This document shows positions 32,439 to 42,138 of a DNA stretch of 64,000 nt, piece by piece. Location of the stretch: contig JBBSQW010000015.1 of NCBI GenBank assembly GCA_038243635.1, positions 1 through 64,000 on the forward strand. Reading direction: 5' to 3'. Source of the DNA: Pseudopedobacter sp038243635. GTDB taxonomy: Bacteria > Bacteroidota > Bacteroidia > Sphingobacteriales > Sphingobacteriaceae. The position numbers and the translations under genes were made by a program. The notes below the pieces were generated by a model that did not search any database, was not told where the DNA came from, and saw only the letters and a program-made list of their open reading frames with translations. The stretch's first letter is position 1, and each line of letters opens with the position of its first letter.

Positions 32439-35400
32439 TTAAAACTAGCGAACCGCCTTTTAATAATTCAGAAGCTGGAAAATGAAATGAGTTTAAAACC
32501 TTACCATTCAATACCGCACTTTGAACGTATTTATTCAGACGAGAGGAACCCTTTGCTTCAATTACAAACTTTTTTCCTCTGCCAAAACGTTCACCTAAAT
32601 CAATTTCAACTTTCGGATAAAGCGGACTCCCAATTTCATAAATTGGATCGACTCTTCCACCGCCATCCGTTTGGAATAAACCGATTGCCGTCATCACTAA
32701 CCAAGCGCTCATTTGTCCTTGGTCTTCGTCGCCTAAATAAGCATCGGCTGGACCATATCCATAATACCGATCTAATATAGACCGACTCCATTTTTGGGTG
32801 CTCCAAGGTTTGCCAGCCCAGTTAAACAAATACGCAAAATGCATGGATTGCTGATTACCTTGCACTACCGGATAATCCCAATATTGATCATTCATTCCAT
32901 TATAACGCCAAGGATCGCTTTGCGCAAAACCCCATTCTAAACGGTTTACAAACTTTTCTTTACCGATCAAATCTACCAAAGCCGGCACATCTTGTGGAAC
33001 AAAAAAGGTTAATTGCCAAGCGTTTCCTTCTACATAATGTTTATCTGCACCACTGCGAAAAGGATCAAAATTTTCGGTAAACTTTCCGTTCGCCAATTTC
33101 ATGTGACTGTAACCTGCGGTGTCCATGGTGTTTTTCCACCAATAACCTCGATCGTTGAAAGTTTTATAGACATCCGTTTTACCCAAGGCTTTTGCCATTT
33201 GCCCTACGTTCCAATCGTCAAAAGAATACTCCATGCTGTTAGAAAACCGACCACTATCTGATGGGACGTATTGGTGTTTGATGTAGGTCTCTAAATCGCG
33301 GTTACCTACAAATCCTTTGAAAAGTTTCTGTGCTGGAGTAGACTGCATCTTAATGGCGGCTTGCAAAACTTTGTCAGCATCAAAACCTCGTATTCCCATT
33401 TGATAAGCAGAAATCATCTGCGGAAGCTCGTGTGAGCCAACCATTACTGGAATATAATTCATCCCGGCGGGTCCTTTTGCTGTCCACCCGTAAGCATCGC
33501 AAAGTGCCAACTGTGAGTTAACCCAACGGTTGCTCCATTCTGGCGTTACCAAATTCCAAAACTGGTTTAAATTCCAAAAAGAGTTCCAAAAAGCATCTCC
33601 ACCCAAAGCAACATCATCCTTATTTTTTAGTTGTTGAATATTTCCATCGGCACCACGCCATTGTCCGTTAACATCGCTCCAAGTATTTCTGCTACAAATG
33701 GAACGATACATTGCGTTGTAAAAACGTAATTTTTCTAAACGATTGTTGCTGGTGATTTTAACGCGGTTAAAAATATCATTCCAAGTGTCCACATTATTTT
33801 GGCGGACTGCATCAAAACTCCAACCGAAAGGTTTTTCAACTTCCGTTTTTAAATTTTCACTCGCATTTGCGATACTCACCAAAGAAATACCCGAACGAAC
33901 CTGAACAACATTGTGTTTTTTAGCATCAAAATTCATAAACAAACCTGCACTTTTAGGATCTGTTGCTTGAATGAGATCTCCGGATTTAAGTTTGTCATCA
34001 ACCCAAGCACCCAAATCCTTCATAGGCTGGTCAAACTCTATCACAAAATAAACGGTGTAATCCTGTTCTGCATCGCTGCTCCAAACATTCGGAGAATACT
34101 GATGCGCAAAACCCTCAATTCTATAATCACTGATTTTTTTAAATTGTATTTCTTTCAGCTGATATGGATACTCCGTTGGAACTTGTAGATCGATTAGAAC
34201 ACGAGCACTATCACGGTCTTTCGGGAAAGTAAATCTTTCAAAACCACAACGGGTCGTCGCGGTGACTTCTGCTTTGATATTATAATCAGTTAGCATGACC
34301 TCATACAAACCTATCTCAGCTTTTTCTTTTCTTTTATCGATGCGGGAACGGTAGCCTGATTCCGAATCTAGCTCGTCGCCCATGTTGGTTTTAAGTTTTC
34401 CGTTGCTGGCGAAGATTCCCAAACCGCCCATGGTCCATTCGTGGATGTGACTAAAAGTCCCAACGCTTTCATAAATTGGATCGTAACCGGCTTGCCAACC
34501 TGCATTTTGGTTATCCGGACTCATTTTTACCATGCTAAATGGCATCCAAGGTCCTGGCGCAATCATCCAACGCGAGTGTGCTGTTCCTAACCTCGTATCC
34601 ACATAATCAGCGGTAGTTTGTGTTTTCTGTTTAGCTCTTTTTACAACACCGCTTTCTATCAGTTTACCGTTCTCTAAAATTTTGTAAGTACTTGTTTTCA
34701 CAGAAACTACCGCTGGCATTGGTACTTCAAAATCGTAATTTCCCTGTTCTACAGTTTCGTTAAAAATCGGTTGATTATCTAACAAAACCGTGATTTTGGG
34801 CAAGCCTTTTAAATGCTGAACGTTCACCAACAACGGCTGAAACCTCTTTCCGTTTTCCTCAATCTCGTACATGGCTGGTTTAACATCGCGAACAAATAAT
34901 TGTGCTGGTTTTTGTAGCTCGAGTTTAACATCGCTTTCTAAACTTATGGCATCAAACATAATCCAAGAGCCACGCAACACTGTTAGGTGAATGGTGTTTC
35001 CGCCTTTCTTTAATACGCTGGCATCAATAGGAATTTCAATTGTTTTTGGTGTGGCGTTAGATAAATCTCCCATTAAAGAAAGAGAATCTACCGTGGGTTC
35101 TGTTTTAGTGGCTACCGCTTGTTTTGCTAAGTCATATCCTTTAGCGGTTAACTGAATATTTTTATCCCAATTGTTAACACTTAGTTTAATCATCGGTAAA
35201 AACTTCTTAGCGTAATCACTCAGCTTAATTACTAATTTATAGTTGCCTTTCGGCGGATTGTTATTTACGCCAAAAAGGATATTGATATTGTTGTTTCGCC
35301 AACCCGACCATTTATAGGTACCACCCCAAGTATCAACAATACCAGGTAAAACGTAAGGAAAATCTTTTTTTGCTTCGGAGTAATTGACCAAGTAAGATTT

Positions 35401-35580
35401 ATCCTCGTAACCAAAATCATTGCCTACAAAGTTTTCGAAACCGTTTGGTGCAAGCACAAATTCGTCTGGTGATTGGTCTGCTTTGCCTATACTCCAAACT
35501 TTGTTACTTGTTTTCTGGGCAAAAAGTGTAACCGTTGTTAGTAAAAAACAAGTGGTAAATACTAAAAGTTTATTCATCAT
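32398..35580 (-). CDS. glycoside hydrolase family 92 (alpha-mannosidase type)
   Basis: A 1060-residue exported protein (signal peptide to about residue 22, LFAQ). The N-terminal 220 residues contain a beta-sandwich segment resembling the lyase/CBM-type domain of some polysaccharide enzymes (PPKGNYKLVIKLSDYAKKFL). The GH92 catalytic region follows: DTRLGTAHSRWMIAPGPWMP, GGLGIFASNG, and the terminal GDEDQGQMSAWLVMTAIGLF with YEIGSPLYPKVEI. GH92 enzymes are Ca2+-dependent inverting exo-alpha-mannosidases. The start-of-domain sequence is not the commonest GH92 form, so exact specificity is uncertain. It is divergent from the GH31-GH5-GH26-GH2 genes. Confidence 0.85.
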   Translation of the reverse strand: MMNKLLVFTTCFLLTTVTLFAQKTSNKVWSIGKADQSPDEFVLAPNGFENFVGNDFGYEDKSYLVNYSEAKKDFPYVLPGIVDTWGGTYKWSGWRNNNINILFGVNNNPPKGNYKLVIKLSDYAKKFLPMIKLSVNNWDKNIQLTAKGYDLAKQAVATKTEPTVDSLSLMGDLSNATPKTIEIPIDASVLKKGGNTIHLTVLRGSWIMFDAISLESDVKLELQKPAQLFVRDVKPAMYEIEENGKRFQPLLVNVQHLKGLPKITVLLDNQPIFNETVEQGNYDFEVPMPAVVSVKTSTYKILENGKLIESGVVKRAKQKTQTTADYVDTRLGTAHSRWMIAPGPWMPFSMVKMSPDNQNAGWQAGYDPIYESVGTFSHIHEWTMGGLGIFASNGKLKTNMGDELDSESGYRSRIDKRKEKAEIGLYEVMLTDYNIKAEVTATTRCGFERFTFPKDRDSARVLIDLQVPTEYPYQLKEIQFKKISDYRIEGFAHQYSPNVWSSDAEQDYTVYFVIEFDQPMKDLGAWVDDKLKSGDLIQATDPKSAGLFMNFDAKKHNVVQVRSGISLVSIANASENLKTEVEKPFGWSFDAVRQNNVDTWNDIFNRVKITSNNRLEKLRFYNAMYRSICSRNTWSDVNGQWRGADGNIQQLKNKDDVALGGDAFWNSFWNLNQFWNLVTPEWSNRWVNSQLALCDAYGWTAKGPAGMNYIPVMVGSHELPQMISAYQMGIRGFDADKVLQAAIKMQSTPAQKLFKGFVGNRDLETYIKHQYVPSDSGRFSNSMEYSFDDWNVGQMAKALGKTDVYKTFNDRGYWWKNTMDTAGYSHMKLANGKFTENFDPFRSGADKHYVEGNAWQLTFFVPQDVPALVDLIGKEKFVNRLEWGFAQSDPWRYNGMNDQYWDYPVVQGNQQSMHFAYLFNWAGKPWSTQKWSRSILDRYYGYGPADAYLGDEDQGQMSAWLVMTAIGLFQTDGGGRVDPIYEIGSPLYPKVEIDLGERFGRGKKFVIEAKGSSRLNKYVQSAVLNGKVLNSFHFPASELLKGGSLVLKMGAEPNENWGIE

Positions 35581-35919
35581 GTTGGTTTAGGTCTAAAATA
35601 ATATGAATCGAGAATTAAATAAAACGGTAAAAAAATATCATATACAGCTTATAAATATATTAAGCAGTTCGAATTGTGTCTAAAGTCAATTTAGTTCTAA
35701 ATTCTTTCAAATAAATAAGCTCCAAGAACGTTAAAGCATATTACAACTTCACATCCGCAACTTAACTCTGACATTAAAAATAGTTAAACTCACTGTTAAA
35801 AAAGCTAAAAGTCAGAATTCATCTACAAAATGCTAAAAAAGTATCATTTAATACAACCTGTTTATTCTATTTTTGAGAGTCAAACCAACACCAATTTTAC
35901 AACATCCAAAATCATTTAA
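35581..35919. promoter_or_regulatory. divergent intergenic region of the GH92/GH31 locus
   Basis: 339 bases hold the promoters of both arms. On the plus strand TATTTTTG (35868-35875, TAnnTTTG) lies 44 bases before the GH31 ATG, with TTTA 17 bases upstream of it. On the minus strand no clean match was seen. No regulator gene is adjacent. Confidence 0.5.
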
Positions 35920-38709
35920 ATGGTTAATCTTAAAAAATATCTTTTTGTGTGTATTGCTATAATTGGCTGTACAACTTATTTCGCTTGCTCCCCAAAAATC
36001 AATAGTAATTATCGTGTAGATAATAACACTGTTATTTTGAATATTAATAAAGCGAAACTTGGAATTACAGTTTTTAGCGATGAAATTATGCAAGTGCGTT
36101 ACACGCTTGCCGACTCATTTTCCACAAAGAAGAGTCTGTTTATTGAAGAAAACAACTTCGCTAAGCCTAACTTTAAGGTCTCTGAAACCGCAGTTGAAGT
36201 ACGGATTACCACAGCTGAACTTACTGCAAAGGTGAATAAAGCAAGTGGGCAGGTCGTGTTTTTTGATAAAAGCGGCAAAATATTATTACAAGAAAAATCC
36301 GACGGTGGAAAGTCTTTCTCTCCAACAAGTTTTGAAGGCTACCAAACGCAAAGTCTGCAACAAAAATTTGACTCACCAAAAGACGAAGCTATTTACGGTT
36401 TAGGTCAGCACCAAGACAGGTTACTAAATATTAAAGGTTACGATTTAGATCTATACCAGCATAATACTGAGATTTACGTTCCGTTTTTTGTTTCTACAAA
36501 AGGTTACGGCTTATTATGGAACAACCTTTCACACACCAAATTTGGTTCTCCAGATTCTATTGTCGCCATCCCAGCAAGTCAGTTATCAGATAAAAATAGC
36601 GTAAAAGGAGGTTTAACCTTCAACGTTTACAAAGACAATGAACTCAAGGAACTTGCTTCACCAGAAAAAACAACGGCACTAATTGCAGTTGCTAAAGAAG
36701 AGCCTATAAAATCAGCTAAGCTAGTTGGTTATTTAACACCTAATAAAACTGGCGAACATGCATTTTATAGCTATGCTGATGGAACTTTCAGCGTAAAAAT
36801 TGATGATATTAAAGTACTCGATAATTGGGCGCCTTACGCAAATGCTCGCGATATGGGAACTATCAATCTTGAAAAAGGAAAGAAATATAAGATTGAGGTA
36901 GAGTGGAAAAGGTACCACGCGAATAATGGTTTCGAACTTAAATGGAGAGAGCCGAGCGGGAAATCTGAAACTACTTTATGGGCTAAAGCCGGCGAAGAAA
37001 TCAATTATTTTGTGATTGGTGGAGAAACCATGGATCAGGTGATTTCTGGTTACAGAACCTTAACCGGCAAGGCAACCATGTTACCGAAATGGGCAATGGG
37101 ATTTTGGCAATCAAGAGAGCGCTATAAAACTCAGGACGAAGTGCTAGATGTTGTTAGAGAATTCCGTAAAAGACAAGTTCCGTTAGATATTATTGTACAG
37201 GATTGGCAATATTGGAAAAAAGACCAATGGGGTTCGGCGACTTTTGAGCCGTCTCGCTTTCCAAATCCAACGGCAATGATTGACACGCTTCACAATGAGT
37301 TGAATACCAAGTTTGTGATTTCTATTTGGGGTAAGTTTTACCGTAACAGCGACAATTTTAGAGAATTGCACAAAGCTGGGTTTTTATATGAGCCACCATT
37401 GAAAGAGAATTTGGTTGATTTTCTTCAGTACAATTTTTCTTATTACGATGCCTTTAATCCGGCTGCCCGTAAAATGTACTGGAAACAAATAAACGAAAAA
37501 TTATACAGCAAAGGTGTTGATGGTTGGTGGATGGATGCATCTGAGCCTGAATTGCCAGATCACGATGCTACGCCAGAAAATATGGCGCATTTTATGACTC
37601 CAACTTTCGATGGTCCCGGTATTGCAAATTTAAATGCCTACCCTTTACAACATAACCGAGGTGTATTTGAAGGGCAAGTGCAAGTTTCACCAGAAAAAAG
37701 AGTCGCAATTTTAACCCGTTCAGCTTTCGCTGGTCAGCAAAAATATTCAACCATTGTTTGGTCGGGCGATATTGCTGGCGAGTGGAATAATTTAAAAGCT
37801 TCTATTCCCGCGGGATTAAGTTTTTCCATGTCGGGCATTCCTTACTGGACTACAGATATCGGTGGCTTTTGGGTAAAATATCCAGGCGGACATAAAAATC
37901 CAGCTTACAAAGAACTCTTCACCCGTTGGTATCAGTATGGTGCCTTCTGCCCTATTTTCAGAGTTCACGGTTCAGATACTGAAAAAGAAATCTGGTATTT
38001 TGGAGATGAAAAATCGGAAGCTTACAAAACACAGTTGAAATTTAATAAACTGCGTTACAGATTGATGCCTTATATCTACACCTTAACGGGGATGGTTACT
38101 CAAAACGATTATACCATTATGCGTGGATTAGCGATGGATTTCTCTAACGATGAAAAAACACACAACATTGATAATCAGTTTATGTTTGGTCCTTCGTTTT
38201 TGGTAAATCCAGTAACGGACGAAGGCGCAACACAACGTAAAGTTTACCTACCAAAAGGCAATACTTGGTTCGATTTCTGGACCGGTAAAACTTACAACGG
38301 CGGCGAAACCATTACTGCTGATGCTCCGCTAAACTCTATTCCTTTATTCATTAAAGCAGGTTCAATTGTTCCTTTCGGTCCGGATTTGCAATATGCAATG
38401 GAGAAAAAAACAGATCCTTTAGAGCTAAGAGTTTATACTGGCGCTAACGGTTCTTTCAACCTTTACGAAGACGAGAACATCAACAACGAATATTTAAAAG
38501 GCGTGTTTAGTAATATCCCATTTTCATGGGATGAAAACTCACAAAGTTTAACCATTGGTCAGCGGAAAGGTTCTTTCCCTGGAATGCTAAAAGATCGCAC
38601 TATCAACATCGTTTTTGTGGACACTAATCACGGAAGCGGAGATTTAGCGAGTGATAAAATTGACAAAACCATCCGTTACAACGGGAATGCAGTTACCATT
38701 AAAAAATAA
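35920..38709 (+). CDS. GH31 alpha-glycosidase lipoprotein with inserted PA14 domain
   Basis: A 929-residue lipoprotein (lipobox YFAC, Cys23). A GH31 N-terminal beta-domain is interrupted by a PA14-like module at about 262-350 (LVGYLTPNKTGEHAFYSYAD, FELKWREPSGK). The TIM barrel carries the nucleophile Asp539 in GWWMDASEPE and the acid/base Asp617 in VWSGDIAGEW. This layout resembles Bacteroidota alpha-xylosidases acting on xyloglucan oligosaccharides; alpha-glucosidase or alpha-galactosidase activity is possible. It is 2 bases before the GH5 gene, so co-transcribed. Confidence 0.9.
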   Translation: MVNLKKYLFVCIAIIGCTTYFACSPKINSNYRVDNNTVILNINKAKLGITVFSDEIMQVRYTLADSFSTKKSLFIEENNFAKPNFKVSETAVEVRITTAELTAKVNKASGQVVFFDKSGKILLQEKSDGGKSFSPTSFEGYQTQSLQQKFDSPKDEAIYGLGQHQDRLLNIKGYDLDLYQHNTEIYVPFFVSTKGYGLLWNNLSHTKFGSPDSIVAIPASQLSDKNSVKGGLTFNVYKDNELKELASPEKTTALIAVAKEEPIKSAKLVGYLTPNKTGEHAFYSYADGTFSVKIDDIKVLDNWAPYANARDMGTINLEKGKKYKIEVEWKRYHANNGFELKWREPSGKSETTLWAKAGEEINYFVIGGETMDQVISGYRTLTGKATMLPKWAMGFWQSRERYKTQDEVLDVVREFRKRQVPLDIIVQDWQYWKKDQWGSATFEPSRFPNPTAMIDTLHNELNTKFVISIWGKFYRNSDNFRELHKAGFLYEPPLKENLVDFLQYNFSYYDAFNPAARKMYWKQINEKLYSKGVDGWWMDASEPELPDHDATPENMAHFMTPTFDGPGIANLNAYPLQHNRGVFEGQVQVSPEKRVAILTRSAFAGQQKYSTIVWSGDIAGEWNNLKASIPAGLSFSMSGIPYWTTDIGGFWVKYPGGHKNPAYKELFTRWYQYGAFCPIFRVHGSDTEKEIWYFGDEKSEAYKTQLKFNKLRYRLMPYIYTLTGMVTQNDYTIMRGLAMDFSNDEKTHNIDNQFMFGPSFLVNPVTDEGATQRKVYLPKGNTWFDFWTGKTYNGGETITADAPLNSIPLFIKAGSIVPFGPDLQYAMEKKTDPLELRVYTGANGSFNLYEDENINNEYLKGVFSNIPFSWDENSQSLTIGQRKGSFPGMLKDRTINIVFVDTNHGSGDLASDKIDKTIRYNGNAVTIKK

Positions 38710-38711
38710 TT

Positions 38712-40031
38712 ATGATGAAAAGACAAGGGATATTAACAGGCTTTGCCGTTTTAGCACTCAGTGTAGTATTATTTTCATGTACTGCAAAAAAAGACTTTGT
38801 AAAAGTTAAGGGTGCAAATTTCACAATTAAAGAGAAACCTTATTATTTTGTTGGCGCTAACTTTTGGTATGGAGCCTATTTAGGTGCTGATGCAGATTAT
38901 GGTAATCGCGAACGCTTAGTTAGAGAGCTCGATCAGTTACAGAAACTGGGAATTAAAAATCTGCGGATCGCGGCAGCTTCAGAAGAATCTGATTTTGGTT
39001 TGCCGCTAAGTCCTCCGTTCCAATACAAAAATGGAGAATACAACGAAACACTTTTGCAAGGTTTGGATTTTTTGCTTGCCGAAATGAGAAAACGCGATAT
39101 GCGAGCGGTTTTAATGTTAAACAATTATTGGGATTGGACAGGCGGAATGGCGCAGTATGTTTCGTGGACGACCGGGAAACCAGTGGTAGATCCGGTAAGC
39201 AACAAAAACGAAACCTGGGATGATGCAATAAAATTCTCGGCCACCTTTTACACCAATGTAAAAGCGCAGGAATTGTATCGCAAATACATTAACATGATTA
39301 TCAATCGTAAAAACGTTTATACCAAAAAGCTTTATAAAAACGACCCTGCGGTAATGACTTGGCAATTGGCTAACGAACCGCGTCCGTCTACTGCAGGCGA
39401 CCCATTAGAAAGTATCAAAATATTTAGCAAATGGGTAGATGAAACTGCGGGCTACATTCATTCGCTTGCACCAAACCAATTGGTTAGTACTGGTGGCGAA
39501 GGAAGTAAAGGAACCTTAAATGATTTGGATTACACTTTGCAGGCACAAGACAGCAAGCACATTGATTATATGACTTTTCACATGTGGCCAAAAAACTGGG
39601 GCTGGTATAAAGCAGAAAAACCAGAAATGTTTGAAAGCGCTTTGGCCAACACAAAAAAATACATTGATGAGCATGTTGATTTAGCAATAAAACTGAACAA
39701 GCCTACAGTAGTAGAAGAATTTGGTTTTGTGAGAGATGATGAAAAATTTTCGACCATTGACCCAACCACAGCAAGAGATAAATACTACGAGTTTATACTA
39801 AAAATGCTGAAAAAATCTGCCGATGCAGGGAAACCTCTAGCCGGAATGAACTTTTGGGCTTGGGGTGGTGAAGGTAGAAGTCCGCAAGCCAATTCTATGT
39901 GGAAGAAAGGTGACATTACTTACACTGGAGATCCATACAGCGAGGCTCAAGGCTTAAACTCAGTGTTTAACACGGATAAAAGCACTTTGGATATTTTGTC
40001 TAAGTATGCAGAGGAATTGAAGAATAAATAA
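38712..40031 (+). CDS. GH5 (subfamily 7-like) beta-mannanase lipoprotein
   Basis: A 439-residue lipoprotein (lipobox LFSC, Cys23). The TIM barrel has the mannanase motifs NNYWDWTGGMAQYVSW, acid/base Glu222 in TWQLANEPRP and nucleophile Glu336 in VVEEFGFVRDD, plus NFWAWGGEGR. These match GH5_7 endo-beta-1,4-mannanases. It probably cuts mannan or glucomannan at the cell surface, with the GH26 enzyme downstream providing a second mannanase. It is directly after the GH31 gene. Confidence 0.88.
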   Translation: MMKRQGILTGFAVLALSVVLFSCTAKKDFVKVKGANFTIKEKPYYFVGANFWYGAYLGADADYGNRERLVRELDQLQKLGIKNLRIAAASEESDFGLPLSPPFQYKNGEYNETLLQGLDFLLAEMRKRDMRAVLMLNNYWDWTGGMAQYVSWTTGKPVVDPVSNKNETWDDAIKFSATFYTNVKAQELYRKYINMIINRKNVYTKKLYKNDPAVMTWQLANEPRPSTAGDPLESIKIFSKWVDETAGYIHSLAPNQLVSTGGEGSKGTLNDLDYTLQAQDSKHIDYMTFHMWPKNWGWYKAEKPEMFESALANTKKYIDEHVDLAIKLNKPTVVEEFGFVRDDEKFSTIDPTTARDKYYEFILKMLKKSADAGKPLAGMNFWAWGGEGRSPQANSMWKKGDITYTGDPYSEAQGLNSVFNTDKSTLDILSKYAEELKNK

Positions 40032-40293
40032 AGTTTGGCGTAGGAGTCTAATCTCAAAAAATCACGATTAGAATCATATAAATTCAACGCAGGGTCCTTT
40101 TCAAGAGACCCTGCTTGGACGTTAATTGCGTACCGTCATGTTGAATGCAATGAAACATCTCACAGACAGGTATTCGAATAACACGTCAACTTTGCAAATG
40201 AGATGTTTCGCTATCGCTCAAAATGACGACGTCAATAAAAAAATATCATCAACTCACAAATTGACATAATTGAGTGGGCATAACAAACATATT
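40032..40293. repeat. spacer with a GCAGGGTC hairpin and a dispersed inverted repeat
   Basis: At 40087-40120 a hairpin GCAGGGTC / GACCCTGC followed by TTGGAC is an inverted copy of the element at 32264 and 32351. At 40136-40228 two arms pair imperfectly (GTCATGTTGA...GAAACATCT and AGATGTTTC...TCAAAATGAC). The first hairpin may act as a boundary between the GH5 and GH26 genes. Confidence 0.65.
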
Positions 40294-41679
40294 ATGGATA
40301 CAATGTTTAGAACCTTAAATAGTATACTCACAAAATGTCTCGGTGTTTTAATTATTCTACTAACTATACAAAGTTGTAAAATCTCTAAACCAACTCATTC
40401 AAAATATAATCCAACGAACGAAAACACAATCGGTAGCTATTTAAAAACCACCCAATACTCCGAAAACGGGAAGCACCTGTTTGGTCATGAAAGCACAATA
40501 ATGATGGGCGTTGCCGGCGACTCTGATTGGGAAATTAAAACAAAAAACGAGATAGGAAAAAATCTCTCTACTCAAAAGTCGGATGTTAGCGAAATGACAG
40601 GACAACTTCCAGCCATTATGGGTTATGATGCTTTTAAATTGATTTTGGATGTTACCGATGGCCCAAACAGGATGCAAGACGTAGAATCAAGTTTAGCGGC
40701 AATAAAGCTTTATCGTAAAAGTGGAGGATTAATAGCGCTGAACTGGCACATGCAACCCGTTTTGTTGCCGGGATATAAGGAAAGAGCCTATAGGATGGAC
40801 GAATTTGACAATAATCCATACATCGACTTAATGAAAGAACAAAAGCCATTTTATCACATCGCCAATGGCTTCAAAAGTAAAGACAAATGGTGGATGACTT
40901 ATGAGACGGAAAGACTAAAACCAATTGCAGAGCGTCTAAAACAGATCTCAAAAGATGGTTCTGGAATTATTTTCAGACCGTTTCATGAAGCAGATGGCGA
41001 TTGGTTTTGGTGGGGATTAAAATGGCTCGACGGAGATTTGCCACTGAATGGAAAAGATGCATTGATGAAAGCTTTCATTGAAACAGCTAGATACTTAAAA
41101 CAAGAACTTCCAGAAATACTAATTGCATTTTCAACAGATAAATTGAATAATGTAAGCCATAAAAATGCGAAGGATGAGGACGAGATTGCCCGACGTTATC
41201 ATGATGAATTCCAAAGCTTTTTACCGAAAGAATCGGCTGATTTAGCATTGATTGACATTTATGGAATGGATTTATACACCAGTCAAGATAATCCTACAGA
41301 AAGCTTAGAAAACTTCAAGCTCAAATTGCAAGGCTTATCTTTGTTGGCAAAACAAAACGACAAAATAGCCGCAATTACCGAAGCAGGAAACCGTGGAATA
41401 CCAGCCGAAGAAGATGGTAGACAATCCACAATCAATTGGTACAACGATTATTTATCTTCGTGGATGGCCGACCAAAAAATTAATGTAGCGTTCGCAGTGA
41501 TTTGGCAAAACTGGAGTAATAACAGAGACAAAAAAGCTTTAGATCCGGACGATGGATATTTTGTACCGATTGATAAAACTTCACCGGCAGGCAAAGATTT
41601 TATCAAATATGTAAAGGAAGAGCAGCCAGTTATGTTAAAGCAATTTAAATCAGAATTAAAAAGATATAAAAATTATTGA
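40294..41679 (+). CDS. GH26 beta-mannanase lipoprotein
   Basis: I place the start at ATG 40294 (MDTMFRTLNS), which gives a lipoprotein signal ending TIQSC (Cys28). The frame opens 8 codons earlier at a TTG with a poor signal. The 461-residue GH26 barrel has HLFGHEST, NWHMQPVLLPG, acid/base Glu232 in FRPFHEADGDWFWW and nucleophile Glu363 in AAITEAGN. GH26 of this type is an endo- or mannobiose-releasing beta-mannanase. It lies in the same direction as the GH5 gene but across a repeat-filled 262-base gap. Confidence 0.92.
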   Translation: MDTMFRTLNSILTKCLGVLIILLTIQSCKISKPTHSKYNPTNENTIGSYLKTTQYSENGKHLFGHESTIMMGVAGDSDWEIKTKNEIGKNLSTQKSDVSEMTGQLPAIMGYDAFKLILDVTDGPNRMQDVESSLAAIKLYRKSGGLIALNWHMQPVLLPGYKERAYRMDEFDNNPYIDLMKEQKPFYHIANGFKSKDKWWMTYETERLKPIAERLKQISKDGSGIIFRPFHEADGDWFWWGLKWLDGDLPLNGKDALMKAFIETARYLKQELPEILIAFSTDKLNNVSHKNAKDEDEIARRYHDEFQSFLPKESADLALIDIYGMDLYTSQDNPTESLENFKLKLQGLSLLAKQNDKIAAITEAGNRGIPAEEDGRQSTINWYNDYLSSWMADQKINVAFAVIWQNWSNNRDKKALDPDDGYFVPIDKTSPAGKDFIKYVKEEQPVMLKQFKSELKRYKNY

Positions 41680-42138
41680 TTTATCTTTTATCCGCTTAGC
41701 CTCATGAGCATTGAAGATATTACAACGAGTAAAAATAAAGTGTTAACACAATTTAATACCCAGAAAAACTAAGAGTTTATTCCTATTTCCGGTTTTATTA
41801 ACCTATCAAACACCTGCAATATATAAGGGCCGTCTAATAAAAGATTATTGTTAAATTAAGTGAATGCCTCTATGATGATCTAACTAAAACAGGTACTAAA
41901 CAAGTGACCCTTCTCGTCACATTTGAGTAAAAAACCTCTCTATTTTTAATTTTTCTTTTATTATTTGTTATCTATGCGTCATTGATCTTTCGATAAACTA
42001 TGATTTCTAAATAACAAAATGGCTTATCTTCTTTCGCTTAAAAGTCTTTTAGCATTAAGCCTGAAAACTAATAATTAAGGTTAGATTTCGAAACTTTTCT
42101 ACACAACTCTCTCTTTATCAAACAAAAACTCAACAAAT
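41680..42138. other. intergenic region between GH26 and GH2
   Basis: 459 A+T-rich bases with no ORF, no RNA gene and no clear terminator or TAnnTTTG on the plus strand. The length suggests that the GH2 gene has its own regulated promoter. Confidence 0.4.

Noticed and set aside
35848..36093. 81-residue minus-strand ORF before GH31
   Set aside because: It mirrors the GH31 lipoprotein signal region and promoter; composition reflects A+T-rich DNA only.
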